Source: Taxillus chinensis (Eukaryota; Streptophyta; Magnoliopsida; Santalales; Loranthaceae). Taken from it: a DNA stretch of 64,000 bases. A program made the position numbers and the translations under genes. Numbering within the stretch: position 1 is the first letter of the stretch; every line of letters begins with the position of its first letter. Location of the stretch: NCBI GenBank assembly GCA_023512835.1, contig CM042092.1, forward strand, positions 41,000,258 to 41,064,257, written 5' to 3'. Below are positions 11,259 to 22,831 of this stretch, piece after piece. The notes beneath the pieces were generated by a model that was not told the origin of the DNA, did not search any database, and saw nothing but the letters and a program-made list of their open reading frames with translations.

Positions 11259-12296
11259 TGTCATCACCCGGTGTCGTCCGGGCTCGTGACTGGCTTGAGA
11301 TTACTCCTTTGGATGGAGATTTGGTCATTGAGCCATTATTGCCATAACTCGCACAGAACCAAAAAGAGAGATAGAAAAACAGAGTCGCCACCAAACAAAG
11401 ATGAATGTGTGTTTGGCCACCTAGGAGGGTCTATGTTGGACCCCATTTTGTCCGGGTTGGACATACTAACCTCATTTGATATATATGCCTTTTTGCCCAT
11501 GCCATATACCTTGTTGAATAGGTCCTTAGAGATTCCCTGCGATTTGCACAAGATGGATGCATTGACATTAACCGGGAAACCCAAAATTGATAACCTCTGT
11601 TGCCAGCCCCTAAAATGCCCCAAGATCAATGTCAGGTGATAGGGGATGAAATTTGGAGAGTAACGCACTTGACCGAGCTCAATTCTAATTTAAAATGAAG
11701 AAGTTATGGCCAAAATAACTTTTGTTGGAAAAAGTCAAACTTGCCAAAAGATGGTCAATGCCCCTGGTCAAACTGCCCGAAAAAGTGATCCTGCGAAATT
11801 CTCCAAAACATCTATTTAAGCAAATATGGGTCTTCCTAAACAATCCCCAAAAGGTCATCCATTTTCGCATTTTGGGTGGGGGTAAAAAGGTAATTAAAAG
11901 TTTTAAAAAAAAAATTGACTCGTAGCCTCGAAGTGTCGGCAAGTCAAAGCTTCGAAGACTCGAAGCCTCAAAGCCTCGAAACCTCGAAGCCTGTAAGCCT
12001 GCCGGCACTCCGACCTGCCGTCACTTCGACCCGTTGACCATTGACCCACGACCTACGAACCTACGACCCACGGATCTTCGACCCACGACCTACGAACCTA
12101 CGACCCACGGATCTTCGACCCTTGACCTTCAACCCTTCGACTCTTGACCTTCGACCCATTGACCGTTGACCTTCGACCCATTGACCATTGACCGTCGACT
12201 TTCGACCCACCGACCCTCGACCTTGCTGACACTTTGACCCGTCGACCGTTGACCTTCGACCTACCGACACTTTGGCCCTATTCACCTTTGACCTTC
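11259..12296 (-). repeat. 5' LTR of the Tat/Ogre-like element (outer edge uncertain)
   Basis: The LTR ends with CA at 11259 next to the primer site. No second LTR copy is in the window, so the outer end is inferred from the start of the Athila-type LTR at 12297. The right third consists of short TTCGACC/CTACGACC-type repeats and may be separate sequence. No coding capacity is evident. Confidence 0.5.
11925..12296. repeat. Degenerate TTCGACC / CCTCGAAG short-repeat tract with a 37-bp tandem pair
   Basis: The region is built from variants of TTCGACCC, TTGACC and CTACGACC, preceded by CTCGAAGCCT-like units. A 37-bp unit beginning ACCCACGACCTACG is exactly repeated at about 12042-12078 and 12079-12115. 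CpG remains frequent here, unlike the AT-rich flanks. Confidence 0.8.
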
Positions 12297-13558
12297 TGAT
12301 AACGTGCATTTATGCCATTATTCTATTGCCTATTTAGGGGTGTTTAAGAGCATGATTAGAGCCTTATTGTATTATATTTCATTTATATTTGCTCTAACCC
12401 CTAGGAAGATGCTATTTGCATATACATGCGCTTTTAGGATGTTTTGTCAGGTTTTGGAGATTAATTTTGACCAAGTAGATGGCCTCAAATTAATTGGCGT
12501 GCAGAACTAAAGTTTCTCAGAATGATGTCCTCTACCTTCCACAGAAGTTTCAGAGCCAAAGACCTTGAACGCCAATTGGACCAATTGGCGTGCAACCATA
12601 TTACTGCATACCAACCTCCTACATGATGCAAGGAAGCTTGGGGAAGAATTTCACCTAATTTGGAGCTGCATGCCAATTGGGAATATAACGTTCAAATTGA
12701 TGTGCAGCCATATTTTTGCACCGATTCAGTCGTTTTGTTATGCTGATCATTCTTTCCTAAAAGACCTTGTTCATATTGTGCTTAGATTGAGAGATTTTAA
12801 TGTTGGAAGTGTCACTTATCAAAACTACATCGTTTTGATAAGTTGTGACAGATGGGCTAGGGCACACTTTATAATACAGTATTCAGGCCCATCCAGCAGA
12901 TATATAAGGGGGATACACAACACGTTAGGGGCTTCACGTTTTTGGAGATTTTTGCAGGGTTTCACGTTTTTGAAGGAAACCTAGGGAGCAGCCATGATTT
13001 TGGAAACTTGGATTGAAGCTCTACTGCATAGGTGATTAGAAGAAGATGTTGAGTTTTTCCTGTTAGTGTTTGCTTGTAATCATGCGTGAGTAGTGTTTTA
13101 ATCTAGGGGAGCAATGTAGCCCCCTTGTTCTTGCTGTGCTGAATTTATGGATATTGGGTTTGGATGATTGAGTTTTACATGTTTTATGAATCTGATCTTA
13201 TTCTTCTATCTCTAGGAAGTATACACCTAGGATTTTTAGCCCTAGTCTGGGGCAAATTGAGATTCATAACTTATTTGTAATTGGTGTGATCATTATCCTT
13301 TTACAAGTATGATTTATCGGCCTTGCATGTTTATGTTTTGATGACCATTCAGGCATATAACACTTTAAAGGACTGACAATGACCATTTTAGTACCTTGGC
13401 TCATGTTTAGCATGTTTTCAATGAAACAATCCCAATAATCATGATTCAGTAGAAATAACATAGGGAGGTGAAATTGTGACCCAAGATGCCTTAATCCTTG
13501 ATTTAAAATTCCAACGTTTTCTAGTTGTTTCCATTACAATTCAGATTTCAGTAGATAT
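12297..13558 (+). repeat. Athila-type gypsy 5' LTR, part 1 (interrupted)
   Basis: It starts TGATAACGTGCATTTATG, as does the solo LTR at 57171. The LTR is cut at 13558 by insertion J and resumes at 29945. Joined, the two parts total 1496 bp, against 1500 bp for the solo LTR. It contains AATTGGCGTGC motifs and a perfect inverted repeat at 12570-12590 (arms CGCCAATTGG and CCAATTGGCG). No coding function is evident. Confidence 0.9.
12570..12590. repeat. 10-bp perfect inverted repeat with 1-nt spacer in the Athila LTR
   Basis: The arms are CGCCAATTGG and CCAATTGGCG with one A between them. A near-identical palindrome lies at 36141-36160 in the 3' non-coding region of the same element. Confidence 0.85.
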
Positions 13559-13844
13559 TGTAAGACCCGCAAAATTTTTAGCTATTTAAGTTCTTAGTTA
13601 AAGAGTAATAATAATAAAATAATAATAATGTTATTGCTAACAATAGTTAGAAAGGATATTTTAGATATTATCACGATAAAAATAAGCACCACATATAGTC
13701 ATTCAAATAGCATGTGATAAGTAGCCGTTATGAATAGTATCCATCCATTATGAATAGTATCCGTTTGGACTTCCATAAATAGGTATGAGCATGAGATTTT
13801 ATTTATAAGAAAGTATAGAAGTAAGAAGAATAATAATAAGAGTT

Positions 13845-14129
13845 ATGGCATCAAGTTCTCAAGTACTGCCATCCGAGAATAGTGTACGCGATGAAGATCG
13901 GCGAGCAATACGACTTGAAGTTACAAAGCTATGCTTTGCTATAGATGAGCTAAATGCTCGTGTCCAATGGCTGCAATATAATGCGATGAGACACAGGGAG
14001 AAGTTTGAGGTTATTCGTGCGACAACCACGACAATGTTAGCCGAAGGGTTGTACAGCTCTCATTGCCAAGCACAACACGTCCTACGCACATACGCTAATA
14101 TAATTCAAGAAATTTTACGAAGGCCATAG
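13845..14129 (+). CDS. Small 94-residue ORF inside insertion J, unknown
   Basis: An uninterrupted reading frame starts ATG after a run of purines. It encodes a hydrophilic, probably helical protein with RLEVTKLCFAIDELNARVQWL in a heptad-like pattern. I do not recognise a family. It lies about 290 bp inside the element's left end and downstream of a TATTTATAAG-like stretch (13800). It could be chance, since the surroundings are non-coding; no second copy exists in the window for testing conservation. Confidence 0.3.
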   Translation: MASSSQVLPSENSVRDEDRRAIRLEVTKLCFAIDELNARVQWLQYNAMRHREKFEVIRATTTTMLAEGLYSSHCQAQHVLRTYANIIQEILRRP

Positions 14130-15180
14130 AATATGATATTAATGTTTATGTTTAGGATTATAATATTTTATGCTATAATGTTATCTTACTTTATTGTTTA
14201 TTGATTATGCAATTATATTATTTTATCCGTGTAAATATTAAATACGTTATAAAAAAAATAAAATAATTTCTTATATGTCATAAAAAGTTTAGATGCTATA
14301 TATTATGTCATTTAGTTTCTTAAGCCAAATTACTATGGGTAAGTACGTATTACAAGCCTTAACTTTACCAAAAGTATAAAACATAGGTAAGGCCCAAAAA
14401 TTTGAATGAGGCAGATTCTGGAGGTCCCATTCAAAAATCCATAACTTGAATTATACAGATCCAATTTACATGAAACCAAAGCCCATTTGTTCATTTATTA
14501 CTTAGCTAAAACTTGTAGAAATTTCAGAATTTAATATGAAGCCAATCAATTCCAGAATTTAAAATACTACACATAGGTTCAGTATGAACGGGTAAACATT
14601 TTAGTATGACTTTAAAATTCAATAACTTTTGTTATACATATTTAAAAATTATAAAATTGATACCCATTTATAGATATTTGAGTTAGTAATGCAATACAAT
14701 TGGCCATTTGTCAAAAACTACAAAATTAAAAACGTTATAATTGAATTAGTAGGGAGTACACCAATGTGGACTTTTGATGCCAAAGGAACCTTCTAGGTTT
14801 AAAAGTCTTAAAACATTTTTTTAATGGTAGGAGGAGATAACCACATTTTTAATAAGGGATAATATGAAGAAAATAAAGTATTATATATATTTTAAATAAT
14901 TTAATTTAATGCCAAAGTCAAATTTGTACACTATTTTTCACACTATTACACCTACCATCCTTACCTATATAAGGAGTGTCTTGCCTCTCCTCTTAATGCA
15001 CAAATCCCTCAAGCCACACCACGAAATTCCCTCTCAAAACACTCCCTTAAGCCCTCTTAACACCCCAAATACTCTACTCAAATCCTCTTTTGCTTTTGGT
15101 ACTTACCAAGCGTCGAAGTTCTACGAAAGGTAATACTTAAGATTTTGAAATTTTGAAGTTACTTCTTATTTATTATGTAG

Positions 15181-15320
15181 ATCTATATGGTTAGTTTTAC
15201 CACCTCATATATACTATATTCATGGTTGGTTTTACCACCTTACATATGTTATTTATATGATTGGTTGTACCACCTCGTATATATACATACATGGTTGGCC
15301 TTGCCACCTCATATATATTT
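15181..15320. repeat. Four imperfect ~35-bp repeats in insertion J
   Basis: Variants of ATGGTTGGTTTTACCACCT followed by CATATAT recur at about 15187, 15221, 15256 and 15290. Confidence 0.8.
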
Positions 15321-15760
15321 ATATATACATGTGTAATGATTTTAAATTATAGTATTTTATCATAGCATATATTGTCATTCTATAATTCAAGTGAAAAGAT
15401 GAGAATATTAACTTATGTTTTTTATTTTTATTTTTAAGGTTCTAGATAGCGGAAGATCGTAAGGAACGACTTCCAAAATGAATTCCCCCGACAATCGCCT
15501 TCTTCTTCTGCAACCCCAATTGTTAATGCTTCAACCTCACAGCTATCCCCATCCTTATCTCCTCCTGATTGTCCCTTTAGACCCGTGTCTAATATCCCCT
15601 CATGGTTAAGCTGGAAGACACGTAGGAAAAATAAGCTTATCGAACGTCTTTTCCGTTCACCCAATACAAGAAGTAAATCTTATTCAAAAACTCTCAAGGC
15701 ATATAACCTAGTTAGTGCACAACTCAAGGCTTATGATGCATGAGATCGAAATAGGATATG

Positions 15761-15765
15761 GAACA
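15761..15765. other. Target-site duplication GAACA, left copy (Sirevirus A)
   Basis: GAACA here is repeated at 28707-28711 directly after the 3' LTR. Confidence 0.93.
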
Positions 15766-15969
15766 TGTTGGATCAAACCCAGAATTTGGATAATGCTGAT
15801 AAAGCCTTATGTAATTTGATCTGAGATCTTTTGTGTTTATTTGATCATTGCAGAAGGTATGTCACTAATCCAAAGATGCACTCGTGAGAGCAAAGCTAAG
15901 GACAGGATACATAATCCTGATCTGGACAAGAGTTAGTGTCGTCAAACACTTGGTAAATAACCAAGTAAC

Positions 15970-16490
15970 AAATACATACGGAATAAGGAACAATCCTACG
16001 GACTAAGAACTTAAAGGATAAGTGCGGAGTAAGGAAAATAAGTGCGGAGTAAGGAAACTAGATGCGGAGTAAGGAAACCAGATGCGGAGTAAGGAATCCG
16101 GATTTATTACTCGCCCGGAGTAAGGAACTTACATACGGAGTAAGGAACTTACATACTGAGTAAGGAACTTACATACGGAGTAAGGAACTTACATACTAAG
16201 TAAGGAACTTACATGCGGAGTAAGGAACTTACATGCGAAGTAAGAAAGCGCTGACACGGAATAAGTCATCAGACTTTTCAAGACTCGCCCGGAGTAAGGA
16301 ACTTACATACTGAGTAAGGAACTTACATGCGGAGTAAGGAACTTACATGCGGAGTAAGGAACTTACATGCGGAGTAAGGAAGCGCTGACACGGACTAAGG
16401 ATTCCAGTACTGAATAGATACGGAGTAAGCAACCACTGACACGGAGTAAGGTTCCGAGCTTCATTAACTACGGAGTAAGGAAAATTACAC
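15970..16490 (+). repeat. CGGAGTAAGGA tandem array in the Sirevirus A 5' LTR
   Basis: I count roughly 25 variants of CGGAGTAAG, many in regular 20-bp units ending AACTTACAT. The 3' LTR (27617-28117) has one unit fewer. The same core recurs, less regularly, in the LTRs of B, C and E. Confidence 0.9.
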
Positions 16491-16784
16491 CGGACCAAGA
16501 AGACATTGCTCCAACTAAACCGCACTTAAAGTTATCAGCTCGTGGTGTCCCGATGTAAGACGAATGTATTGAGAACCTGAAGAATCTTACACGTGGATCA
16601 TCCGGATATGTGGACACAACCTTAATTGTATCTCGGAACTCACAAAGACACTTATACTCTTCAAATCCAAGATCTTGAGCTCCACAATCCGCAGCAGTCA
16701 AGGCAGACAGATTACCGAGGGATAGTTAGTGCGGAACGCATTCCGGAACTTCAAGTTCCAAGGTTGTCTCTTAGGAATGCTTTG

Positions 16785-16792
16785 TATAAATA
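16785..16792 (+). promoter_or_regulatory. Probable LTR TATA box (Sirevirus A)
   Basis: TATAAATA lies downstream of the repeat array and about 290 bp before the LTR end. It would drive the genomic RNA. Confidence 0.6.
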
Positions 16793-17079
16793 TTCATACT
16801 TATACTTCATGTAAATGGGTGCTTAGGTGGGCAAAAATAGAAAAGGAACTTGGCTAGTGTGTGAGTTCATTGTTGTAAACAGAGTGTAAGAGAGTGTTTG
16901 CTTCTATTTTGTTGTAATCACCTTGTGATAATAAAACAAAATACTTCCACTATCTGGTTATCTTCCGCAGTGATTCTATCACTTAAACTAGATAAGTCTT
17001 TGTGTCTTGAGAGAAAAGAAAGAGTTAGAACAAGAGCCTATTCACCCCCCCCCCCTTTAGGCTCCAAGGGACCATCAAG

Positions 17080-17091
17080 TGGTATCAGAGC
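17080..17091 (+). promoter_or_regulatory. Primer-binding site, Sirevirus A
   Basis: TGGTATCAGAGC, complementary to the 3' end of initiator methionine tRNA, starts two bases after the LTR. This is the usual copia primer site. Confidence 0.95.
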
Positions 17092-17139
17092 AAGTTCTAC
17101 TTCGTTCTAAGTAGAGATCCCACTCTTTCAATCTCAGAA

Positions 17140-19434
17140 ATGGCCGAAGAAAGCAGTATGCTATTCAACACTCGCCTTAACTCCGGAGGTGCACAGGAGC
17201 CCATCCCGAATCGAAGCAGCAGTGAAAATGTCGACCCACCACAACCTGCTGCTGCCGCCGCTTCTCAACCACGGAGTTCTGGGTTTACTCTAACGAAACC
17301 GCCCAAATTCACACCTGAGCTTTTCTCCCAGTGGAAAGCTCGCATGAAGATGTTTATGGTTTGCCATGATCATCTTATGTGGCCATGTCTTCATCAGGAG
17401 ATTCCAATTCCGATGACTATCGGAGAACATGGCGTAAGGAGGCCAAAGACTGATGCTGAACTTACCAACGATGAAAGAGCCTGGCAGTGCGCTAGTGAAA
17501 AGGCTCGGCTTATGTTACATCGTCTTTGGATTCCGAGGCTTTCCACGGACGTCCAGGGCTGCACGACAAGAAAAGCCGTTTGGGACAAACCGACAATCCT
17601 CTATGAGGGGAGTCGGTCCCCGATGCAGAATGTGATCTGTACTCTCGGACGTAACTTTGAGAGTTTTAATTATAAACCGGGCGAATCACTTGAAAGCATC
17701 TATCGGAGATTCGGCAAGCTCATACTTGAACTGAAGACTGTCAATGAGCATTACTCTCAATCCCAGATCAATGATAAGTTCTTTCGCTCCTTGCCGGATC
17801 GCTACTACTCCAAACAACTCCAGATGCAATCGACAAAAACGCGCAAGATGTTCCCCTTGAAGAACTATATGGAGAGCTGCGGACTCACGAAGTCAGGTTT
17901 AAGTACTCGACGAGATGAGAAAATAGCTCGGAAAGAAAAGGGGTAGCTCTCAAAGCTACAAATGTCTAAACATACTCGAGGAATGATGATACGGACGTAT
18001 CCGACAATTCCGATTCCGACGAGGAGGAGGAGATAGCCCTTCTTGTCAAATCCTTTGAGCGATTCCTACGGAAAAGCAGAAAAGGGATCAGAAGACGCTC
18101 ATCATCATCGTTCCAACGGAAGGAGCGACCGGAGTCCAGTTCCCAGGAATGTTTCAACTGTGGGAAAACTGGTCACTGGGCCAAGGAATGCAGATCCAAA
18201 GCAAAGGTGGCCGAGAAAAGTGACAAGGTAAATCCTCGCTGCTCCACCTCAGATAATAGCAAGAGCAAGAGAAAGGCGCTCGTGACAAAATACATGAGTG
18301 GCTCGGAAGAAGAGGAGGAATCCTCGGATGATGAGCCGACCATTAAGCCGAACGTCTGCCTCATGGCAAATGCCGAGGTACCTTCTATCTCGAGCTCCTG
18401 AGTAAATTAGAATCTCTTACTATTGCATGTGATCATGAAAAGAATGAGAGACTAATAATTACTCAAATGTACAAAGATATGGAAAGTCAGAATAAACGTC
18501 TCGAATTTACTATTAATAGACTCGAAAAGGACGTCGCTGACTTCAGAGGAAAGGAAGCTTGGTATCATGATCTAAGAGCTAAAAATCATTTGTCAAATAC
18601 CAATTTCTCAGGCCTAAAAGTTATAGTGAAAAGACTCGAAAATGAACTGGAACAGGAAAAGGAAATAAATCGTAAGTGGCTAAAATCCGGGGAAATAGCC
18701 TCTACCTTTAGGACTGACCCTGACGACATTCGAGTCAAACCTGGCCTAGGTTCCAACCATCAACCTCCATAGCTCAAGCTACTGAGTGTCCTCCGGATTT
18801 CACTCCTAAACTAACCAACTTATATCCTGTTAGTACATCTAAACCGTTGGATGGTTTCATTTCAGGTGGCACCATAGTATATGATCAGGAACAGGAGGCC
18901 GTTCTGCACTTCCCGAAGCAGTAGCACCCATAACTAAAGATGAAGGGAAGGCTGCTGCAGTTAAAGCCAAAACTGTAGCACCCAAAAAGAAAGACAAGGC
19001 TAAGTCTGACGCATTTAGGGCCAAGAGCGCGTCACCCAAACGTAATGGATTAGGCCACAGGGAACAGAGTAAAAAACTGTAAAATCTAAGAGACCAGATC
19101 CCCTGTTTGTACTTCACATTATAGTGTCTGTTCCATCCGTAGGGAAATGGGTCATTATCACTATGAATGTTGGAGTCTATCTGATAGCTGGCTTTGTAAT
19201 CAATTTCAATCAAATAAAGATCAGTTTAATAAAAGGGGTTCTTCGAGCAAAACAAGATCTAAATCTAAAAGGAGTGTCTCTCCCAAGAAAACCCAAACAA
19301 AAGAAGCGGCCTAAACTAACAAGTTAATGTCAACGTGGAAAGCTAAGAGTCCTAACAAAATCAAATCCGTAAATGTTGACAATCCTGTTGCTCACTCTAA
19401 CCGCCTGAAACAAGTTTGGGCACCAAAAGTGTAA
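17140..19434 (+). pseudogene. Sirevirus A gag (frameshifted)
   Basis: ATG at 17140 follows the leader and begins MAEESSMLFNTRLNSGG, matching element B. The N-terminal capsid-like region includes KPPKFTPELFSQWKARMKMF and LESIYRRFGKLILELKTVN. A loss of one G in a G run near 17937 breaks the frame relative to B. The CCHC knuckle CFNCGKTGHWAKEC is encoded at 18150-18191 in another frame. A third frame (18467-18772) encodes a coiled coil with KDMESQNKRLEFTINRLEKD. The last part ends KQVWAPKV followed by TAA at 19432-19434, a stop also present in B. Gag packages the RNA and forms the particle. Confidence 0.9.
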
Positions 19435-22400
19435 ACTGTTGTCTTTCAGGAGCATCTCTGGAATGAATTGCCGGATCACTTGAAGTTAAAGATCAATCAA
19501 AGCAAGTGGATCCTTGATAGTGGATGCTCCGGACATATGACGGGTGACCAGCTCGCTTGTAGAAGTTAATGATAAACAAGGTCCATCCGTTTCATATGGC
19601 GACAACAAAGAAAGGTAAGACTGTCGGGTATGGCACTTTAACTAACGGCTGTGTATCAATCACTAAAGTTGCACTAGTCGAAGGTTTAAAGCATAATTTG
19701 CTAAGTGTCGAGAAACTATGTGACAAAGGATTTACTTGTTTCCTTTTTTGTCCAACACCTGTACGAGAAGAGAAAACTTATCCAGGAGATGTTAAGTTAT
19801 CCGGATCAAGAGATGGGGACATATATTCAGTGGTCTTAAGAAATAATTCTTCTGACCCTGTATGCTTCCTCACGAAAGCAACAGATGAAGATAGTTGGTT
19901 ATGGCACAAGCGATGCGCACATTTAAATTTTAAGACTTTGTCTAAATTGGCGTCACTTGATCTTGTCACTAGTCTACCCAAACTCAAGTTCTCCAGACAC
20001 CTCTGTCGAGAATGCCAACTTGGTAAACAGACCAAACACGGCTTTAAGAGCAAATCGGTTAACTCAATAATCGCTCCTCTCGCAACTTCTTCATATGGAC
20101 CTATGTGGTCCTATATCTGTTTCATCACTAGCTGGTGCGAGATATACTCTTGTGGTTATCGATGATTACACCAGATACACATGGGTAATGTTCCTGAAAT
20201 CAAAGGATCAAACTTTTGAACATCTTGTAGATCTCTTCAACTGGATAAGCAACTCACAAGGACTGAGCATTAAATGCATCAGGAGTGATCATGGTACAGA
20301 ATTTGACTTTTCAGAAATGAGATCATATTGTTCGGACAGGGGCATACAAAGATGACTTCTCTGCTCCCAGAACCCCACAACAAAATGGGGTAGCTGAGCG
20401 CAAGAATCGAACTTTAGTTGAAGCTGGTAGATCCATGTTAGCAGGGGCAACGCTTCCTCTCAGTCTATGGGCTGAAGCTGTGTCCACCGCCTGCTATGTT
20501 CAGAACAGAACTCTAATAAATAAATCTACCATGAAAACACCCTATGAGATGTGGAGAGGACGAAAACCTTCAATTTCACATTTCAGAGCTTTTGGGTGTA
20601 CTTGCTATATACTGATAAATGGCAAAGAGACCCGGAATAAATTTGAACCAAAATCTGATGATGGGATCTTTGTCGGGTACTCACTTCATAGCAAAGCTTA
20701 TCGGGTCTTCAATAGAAAACTTTTTAAAGTTGAAGAATCTATCCATGTGACCTTTGATGAAGCTAACCTCGTTTGGTCAAAAGTCGGTCCTTCAAATTCC
20801 AATATGCAGGTCATGGACAGCAACGTCGATTACTCGAAGTTTATGAATATTCCTGTTACACATCCTGAACTGGTATTCCGACCAACCACGTGGCATCAGC
20901 GAAACACAACGAAATTTTATGGATGATGCTACGGATGACTCGACTCCTGGACTACCATTTAGCTCCTGGACAAACTCCTACGGATACACAAAATTCGAGC
21001 ACCTTTAAGTCCGTCCGGACTAGTTAACACCTGGAAGAAACAGGTGTTGAAGAACCAACTAGTTCATCCGTACCTCTAAATACGGAAACATCTACTCCGG
21101 ACGAAGCTCAACCAGTCGATACAACTGAACCACCCAATCTGGAAGAGCTTCAAATTGTTCAAGATCAACCAACACACGCACAGAATTATAGATGGACCCG
21201 AAACCATCCCTCAGATCAAGTGATTGGTGATCCTACTGTTGGTGTAAGAACAAGAGCAGCCACCTCAAACATGAGTCTTTACTCATGCTTTCTATCTCAA
21301 ATAGAACCAAAGGTGGTAGATGAAGCTCTTCAAGATTCAAACTGGATAGAAGCCATGCAAGAAGAGTCAATCAATTTAAGAGAAATAATGTGTGGACCTT
21401 AGTACCAAGGCCTAAGTCTCAGCAAGTCATTGGCGTTAAATGGGTGTTCCGGAACAAGCTTGATACGGATGGAATAGTAATCCGGAACAAAGCCAGACTG
21501 GTAGCCAAAGGATATCGTCAAGAAGAAGGAATAGATTATGATAAAACCTTTGCTCCAGTCGCAAGACTTGAGGCAATCCGAATGTTTCTGGCGTATGCTT
21601 CATATGAAAACTTCATAGTTTATCAAATGGACGTCAAGAGCGCATTCCTGAATGGAGACCTTCAAGAGGAGGTGTATGTTGAACAACCTCCCGGCTTCAT
21701 TGAACCAAAGGCAGGACATCTTGTCTACAAACTTCAGAAAGCTCTATATGGTTTGAAGCAAGCTCCAAGAGCCTGGTACGACACACTGTCAGAATTCCTA
21801 CTTGCTCATAACTTCCAAAAAGGGAAGATAGACACCACCCTATTTCTACGACAAGAGAAAGGACACACTTTGATCGTACAAATATACGTGGACGATATCA
21901 TTTTCGGATCAACGAATCCGAAGCTTTGTGAAGAGTTTGCTAAGTTGATGACAGGCAAGTTTGAAATGAGCATGATGGGAGAACTGTCCTACTTCCTTGG
22001 AATTGAAGTCAAACAATTAAAGGAAGGAATCTTTATTAATCAGGCTAAGTACACTCGCGAACTTATTAAGAAGTTTGGTATGGAAGGTTCATCTCCCGTC
22101 AAAACTCCCATGCCTGTCAGTGCTAAGTTAGATCCGGATGTGGACGGCATATCAGTAAATGTGACTGACTACAGAGGGATGATCGGATCCTTGCTCTATC
22201 TTACAGCAAGTCGCCCAGACATTATGTTTGCAACTTGCATTTGTGCACGATATCAGGCAAATCCCAAGGAGTCACATATGCTTCATGTAAAACGGATATT
22301 AAGGTATCTCAAAGGGACGATGAATTTGGGACTCTGGTACCCAAAGCAGTCCAACTTCACCTTATCCGGGTACTCTGATGCCGACTTCGCTGGATGTCGC

Positions 22401-22831
22401 ATCGACCGGAAAAGCACAAGCGGTACGTGTCAGTTTCTTGGAAATAGATTGATCTCATGGTTCAGTAAGAAGCAGAATTCCGTATCAACTTCTACTGCTG
22501 AGGCGGAATATATAGCTGCTGAAGTTGTTGCGCACAGCTACTTTGGATGCAAAGTCAACTTACTGACTACGGATTCACCATGTCCTCTATTCCACTTTAC
22601 TGTGACAACACTAGTGCAATTGCCATCAGCAACAATCCTGTCATGCATCCTAAGACGAAGCACAGTGAGGTCCGGTATCACTTCATACGCGATCATGTTC
22701 TCAAAAACCATATTTCACTGGAACATGTTGCCACTGAAGATCAATTAGCAGACATATTTACAAAGCCTCTACCTGATGCAAGGTTTTCTGAACTACTCTT
22801 CCGATTAGGTATGCTCGACTTCTCTGCATAG
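19435..22831 (+). pseudogene. Sirevirus A pol: protease, integrase, RT, RNase H (frameshifted)
   Basis: It begins in the gag frame after the conserved TAA. Protease has WILDSGCSGHMTG (19507-). The integrase zinc region follows (WLWHKRCAHLNF ... LCREC), then the core with MDLCGP (20095), RSDHGTEF and QQNGVAERKNR, the D, D and E of the active site. RT (21390-22540) has [11 protein letters not shown] and the catalytic YVDDIIFG (21889-21912). RNase H has [17 protein letters not shown] and ends with [20 protein letters not shown]. At least six frame changes occur: in protease near 19560, at an extra base near 20351, and in RNase H near 22520, among others. Product order protease-integrase-RT-RNase H is diagnostic of Ty1/copia. 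Confidence 0.93.

Larger units (their letters stand above)
1..12296 (-). mobile_element. Tat/Ogre-like Ty3/gypsy LTR retrotransposon, incomplete at left
   Basis: On the minus strand the order is 5' LTR (right), primer-binding site, two extra ORFs, gag, protease with G-patch, a non-coding gap, reverse transcriptase, RNase H and integrase. An extra ORF before gag, a gap between protease and RT, and a second RNase H-like segment are known traits of the Tat/Ogre lineage. The 3' LTR is not in the window, so element length and target-site duplication cannot be read. The right limit is placed where the next element's LTR begins; the true edge of the 5' LTR could lie further left. Frameshifts, stops and a substituted integrase Asp show the copy is dead. 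Confidence 0.85.
14130..15765. other. Non-coding part of insertion J
   Basis: AT-rich sequence without convincing coding frames. A C-rich stretch at 14980-15080 follows a TATATAAGG motif (14966) and resembles an LTR transcription start and leader. A small imperfect repeat array lies at 15180-15320. Confidence 0.5.
15766..17077 (+). repeat. Sirevirus A 5' LTR
   Basis: Runs TGTTGGATCAAACC to GGGACCATCA. The first half holds an array of 20-bp units with core CGGAGTAAGGAACTTACAT (about 15970-16490). TATAAATA at 16785-16792 is the likely promoter TATA box, and AATAAA at 16930-16935 a likely poly(A) signal. An 11-C run sits near the end. Confidence 0.95.

Noticed and set aside
12061..12309. Minus-strand Arg/Gly-rich reading frame
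   Set aside because: It arises from the TTCGACC short-repeat tract; no start context or homologous copy supports it.
15970..16490. Regular 20-bp repeats that look like a CRISPR array
   Set aside because: The units are nearly contiguous with no unique spacers, lie inside an LTR and recur in its partner LTR; the sequence is plant.
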